IMG/VR virus record: IMGVR_UViG_3300027770_000178
Span: 1-32,322 of that record
Length of the DNA stretch: 32,322 nucleotides
Strand: one strand, 5' to 3'
Source: a virus
Below are positions 30,539-32,322 of this stretch, piece after piece; the stretch's first letter is position 1, and each line of letters begins with the position of its first letter. The notes below the pieces were generated by a model, which was not told the origin of the DNA, did no database searches, and saw only the letters and a list, made by a program, of their open reading frames with translations. A program made the position numbers and the translations under genes.

Positions 30539-30897
30539 AAGGCGCAGATTTTGTCGGATTATTCTTTTTAGCCCGTGATGTAACGCATAGTGTGCATTTA
30601 AACACTCGAAGTTACTCAAAACACAAGGCTTTACAAAAATTTTATGAAAATATCATTGATTTAGCCGATGATTTTGCTGAAACATACCAAGGACGATATG
30701 GTTTATTAGGGCCAATTAGCCTGATGTCAGCCAAAAAAACATCAAATGTCATTGAATTTTTAGAAAATCAACTTGCTGAAATAGAATCTGTGCGTTACGA
30801 TGTATGCGATAAAGAAGATACACCGTTGCAGAATTTAATTGATGGTATTATCGAGTTATATTTAAGAACGCTGTATAAATTACGCTTTTTAGCATAA
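30535..30897 (+). CDS. DUF5856-like helical protein
   Basis: This 120-residue protein has FVGLFFLARDVTHSVHLNTR and SYSKHKALQKFYENIIDLAD, then a helical remainder. The pattern of HxxH-type positions in long helices resembles phage proteins with a ferritin/Dps-like four-helix bundle that I associate with DUF5856. Metal binding is unproven. It is coupled by ATGA to the portal and lies before small structural genes. The role is unknown. Confidence 0.65.
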   Translation: MKGADFVGLFFLARDVTHSVHLNTRSYSKHKALQKFYENIIDLADDFAETYQGRYGLLGPISLMSAKKTSNVIEFLENQLAEIESVRYDVCDKEDTPLQNLIDGIIELYLRTLYKLRFLA

Positions 30898-30909
30898 GGA
30901 ATAATAATA

Positions 30910-31212
30910 ATGGAACTTTTAAGACCTTTAGCCGATGCCAATTATCCTGCTGCTACTGTTTCCTACACAGGTACGGCAGGCGTTACGTCTACTTGGGGCG
31001 CAGGCCCACAAGGTGTAGTTGTATGGTCAACTACACCAGCTTATATTTTAGTAGGTGAAGGCGTTACAGCTACTACAGCTAGCACACCAATCCCCGCTTT
31101 TACTCCAATCCCGTTTACAGTACCACCAGGCACAGGCGCCCCTTGGCGTGTAAGTGCAATTCGTGTTACTGATAGCGGCGATGTGTACTGCAAACCAATT
31201 AATATTCGATGA
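30910..31212 (+). CDS. Small beta-rich virion-region protein
   Basis: This 100-residue Thr/Pro/Val-rich protein has VSYTGTAGVTSTWGAGPQGV and a Pro-rich middle, ending CKPINIR. Its start has AAGGA nine or so bases before the ATG. The composition resembles the small surface proteins near the coat gene, but no clear similarity was seen. It is coupled by ATGA to the next frame. Confidence 0.6.
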   Translation: MELLRPLADANYPAATVSYTGTAGVTSTWGAGPQGVVVWSTTPAYILVGEGVTATTASTPIPAFTPIPFTVPPGTGAPWRVSAIRVTDSGDVYCKPINIR

Positions 31213-31373
31213 GTTGGGGAGTTGCCCTTCGTAATAGCGTAGCCATTGGCTTAGGCGGTGTTATATCTTTATTTTCAGGCACGCGTGATAGTGGAGCATC
31301 CGTATCAAACCTTTTAACCGAAGCCAGTAATAATCTTGTGCAAGAGGATAACGGCTTGATTCTTTTGGAGTAA
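31209..31373 (+). CDS. 54-residue hypothetical protein
   Basis: I read this frame by hand. The ATG overlaps the previous TGA. The product starts MSWGVALRNSVAIGLGGVIS and ends DNGLILLE. A short hydrophobic segment covers about residues 9-22. The ends are ones I associate with a small protein often found near tail genes in related phages. It is followed 3 bases later by the tailspike-like gene. The function is unknown. Confidence 0.65.
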   Translation: MSWGVALRNSVAIGLGGVISLFSGTRDSGASVSNLLTEASNNLVQEDNGLILLE

Positions 31374-31376
31374 TGT

Positions 31377-31874
31377 ATGGCGGTTTTTTTATCACCAATA
31401 GGCGGGGCAGGCTGGCAGTTTTTTACTAACAGCGGTGTACCCTTGTCTGGCGGTAAATTGTACACATACGCGGCGGGGACAACAACCCCACAAATTACTT
31501 ACACTAGTTTATCTGGAAATATTAATCACACTAACCCAATTATTTTGGACTCGGCGGGGCGGGTACCAGGCGGCGAAATTTGGTTAAACACGTTGCCGTA
31601 CAAATTTTTGCTTAAAGATAGCAACGATGTTTTAATCGCTACATACGACAACATTTCTGGGATTGGGGCCGCAAGTTCTCAAGTACAAAACTTTACGGGG
31701 ACAGGATCACAAACTGTGTTTACATTAAGCGCAGCGTCATTAGGGGAAAACTTTACGTTTGTGTATATTAATGGCGTATATCAACAAAAAAACACTTATA
31801 CCGTTTCAGGCGCAACATTGACATTTTCAACTGCGCCCCCTATTACTTCATCTATTGAAGTTATGTTTAATTAA
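31377..31874 (+). CDS. Tailspike-type head-binding domain protein, no enzyme domain
   Basis: This 165-residue protein starts with PIGGAGWQFFTNSGVPLSGG, YTYAAGTTTPQ, PIILDSAGRVPGGEIWL and YKFLLKD. This is the layout of the P22 tailspike head-binding domain (about residues 1-100). The remainder (about 105-165) is a small beta domain with FVYINGVYQQKNTY. P22 tailspike is 666 residues and has a long beta-helix with endorhamnosidase activity, which is absent here. It may be an adaptor that another receptor-binding protein joins. The frame appears intact and ends at a normal stop. Confidence 0.8.
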   Translation: MAVFLSPIGGAGWQFFTNSGVPLSGGKLYTYAAGTTTPQITYTSLSGNINHTNPIILDSAGRVPGGEIWLNTLPYKFLLKDSNDVLIATYDNISGIGAASSQVQNFTGTGSQTVFTLSAASLGENFTFVYINGVYQQKNTYTVSGATLTFSTAPPITSSIEVMFN

Positions 31875-31883
31875 GGAACAACT

Positions 31884-32322
31884 ATGGCTGATTCAAAAAT
31901 CTCTGCTTTACCAGCATCAACAACACCTTTGGCGGGTACTGAAGTATTGCCTATTGTGCAAAGCAGCGCAACTAAACAAGTGTCCGTTGCAAATTTAACT
32001 GCGGGGCGCGCAATTAGCGCAACTCAAATTACATTAACCACAGGAAATGTTATTGTTGCAAGTGGTCAAGGTATTGATTTTTCTGCTACGTCAGGCACAG
32101 GCACAAGTGAATTATTGGCTGACTATGAAGAAGGTACTTGGACTCCAGGTTACACAAGTTGGCTTGTTGATCCTACTGTTGCCACAGCAGCAAAATATAC
32201 AAAAATTGGAAGATTAGTAAATGTGAGTGTTTATCTTACTGGTGGTACAACGCAAGCTGGAGCGCAAATTAGCGGCTTGCCATTTACCTGTGGTACTGAA
32301 GCATCAATGATTTCTACAAATG
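31884..32322 (+). CDS. Tail-fibre-like protein, 3'-truncated
   Basis: The ATG has AAGGA nine bases upstream, and the frame is open to the right edge, giving 146 residues. The N-terminus (KISALPASTTPLAGTEVLPI, then TKQVSVANL) matches residues 4-40 of the protein at 2434. A second part begins DYEEGTWTPGYTSW and continues AKYTKIGRLVNVSVYLTGG, a block common in phage tail-fibre C-terminal regions. It is likely a receptor-binding or fibre protein. The end and the rest of the operon are missing. Confidence 0.75.
   Translation, partial: MADSKISALPASTTPLAGTEVLPIVQSSATKQVSVANLTAGRAISATQITLTTGNVIVASGQGIDFSATSGTGTSELLADYEEGTWTPGYTSWLVDPTVATAAKYTKIGRLVNVSVYLTGGTTQAGAQISGLPFTCGTEASMISTN

Noticed and set aside
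31377-31874. Frameshifted full-length tailspike
   Set aside because: Sequence after the stop opens directly into another gene with its own ribosome site and N-terminus; no beta-helix sequence in any frame.
1-32322. Prophage or lysogeny module
   Set aside because: No integrase, excisionase, attachment-site pattern or CI/Cro-type repressor seen; cannot be excluded for the missing part of the genome.

Overview
The window is most of a tailed bacteriophage genome of podovirus type with a P22-like virion module. The coat protein, portal, gp4-like tail adaptor, gp10-like plug, two terminase subunits and a P22-tailspike-type head-binding domain can all be recognised. No integrase, excisionase, CI/Cro-type repressor, RNA polymerase or tRNA gene was seen. 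The host cannot be proved from this sequence. The combination of moderate GC, Shine-Dalgarno starts and several families I associate with environmental phage genomes suggests an uncultured aquatic phage of a Gram-negative, perhaps betaproteobacterial, host (inference).

Layout by blocks. (1) 1-12288, plus strand: the end of the coat gene, small surface proteins, tail adaptor, DNA plug, fibre-like protein, cupin-like protein, three large candidate DNA-ejection proteins, then a lysis cassette (three small membrane proteins, a 3TM holin and a GH108 endolysin). (2) 16212-12280, minus strand: a tightly packed operon that begins with a VRR-NUC nuclease and a SNF2-type helicase and continues through about twelve very small genes. 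Most are joined by ATGA, GTGA or TAATG overlaps. The small genes include tiny zinc-finger-like proteins, a sigma-region-4-like HTH protein and an HNH/AP2 endonuclease. (3) 16289-22693, plus strand: replication genes, namely a DUF2800 Cas4-like nuclease, a possible ssDNA-binding protein, a family A DNA polymerase and a primase/SF3-type helicase. (4) 22694-25688: an early/regulatory zone. It has three 25-bp-spaced iterons and phased A-tracts (candidate origin), two leftward terminators, a leftward operon of small genes including three candidate membrane micropeptides of 20-32 residues, and a gene-free region dense in TGACAAT boxes. (5) 25689-32322, plus strand: small and large terminase, three small basic proteins, portal, a few small proteins, a truncated tailspike-like protein and a second fibre that runs off the end.

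The window ends inside a virion gene block and starts inside the coat gene. In P22-like order the portal is followed by scaffold and coat, so the two ends probably lie close together on a circular or circularly permuted map, with the rest of the fibre, the scaffold and the front of the coat gene missing.

The best candidates for undescribed biology are the translationally coupled chain of micro-ORFs at 22980-24241, the zinc micro-genes at 14044-14285, the origin-like iteron/A-tract element at 22693-22892, the TGACAAT/TTTGACYTATAA array at 25109-25465, and the swapping of domains among the small virion surface proteins.
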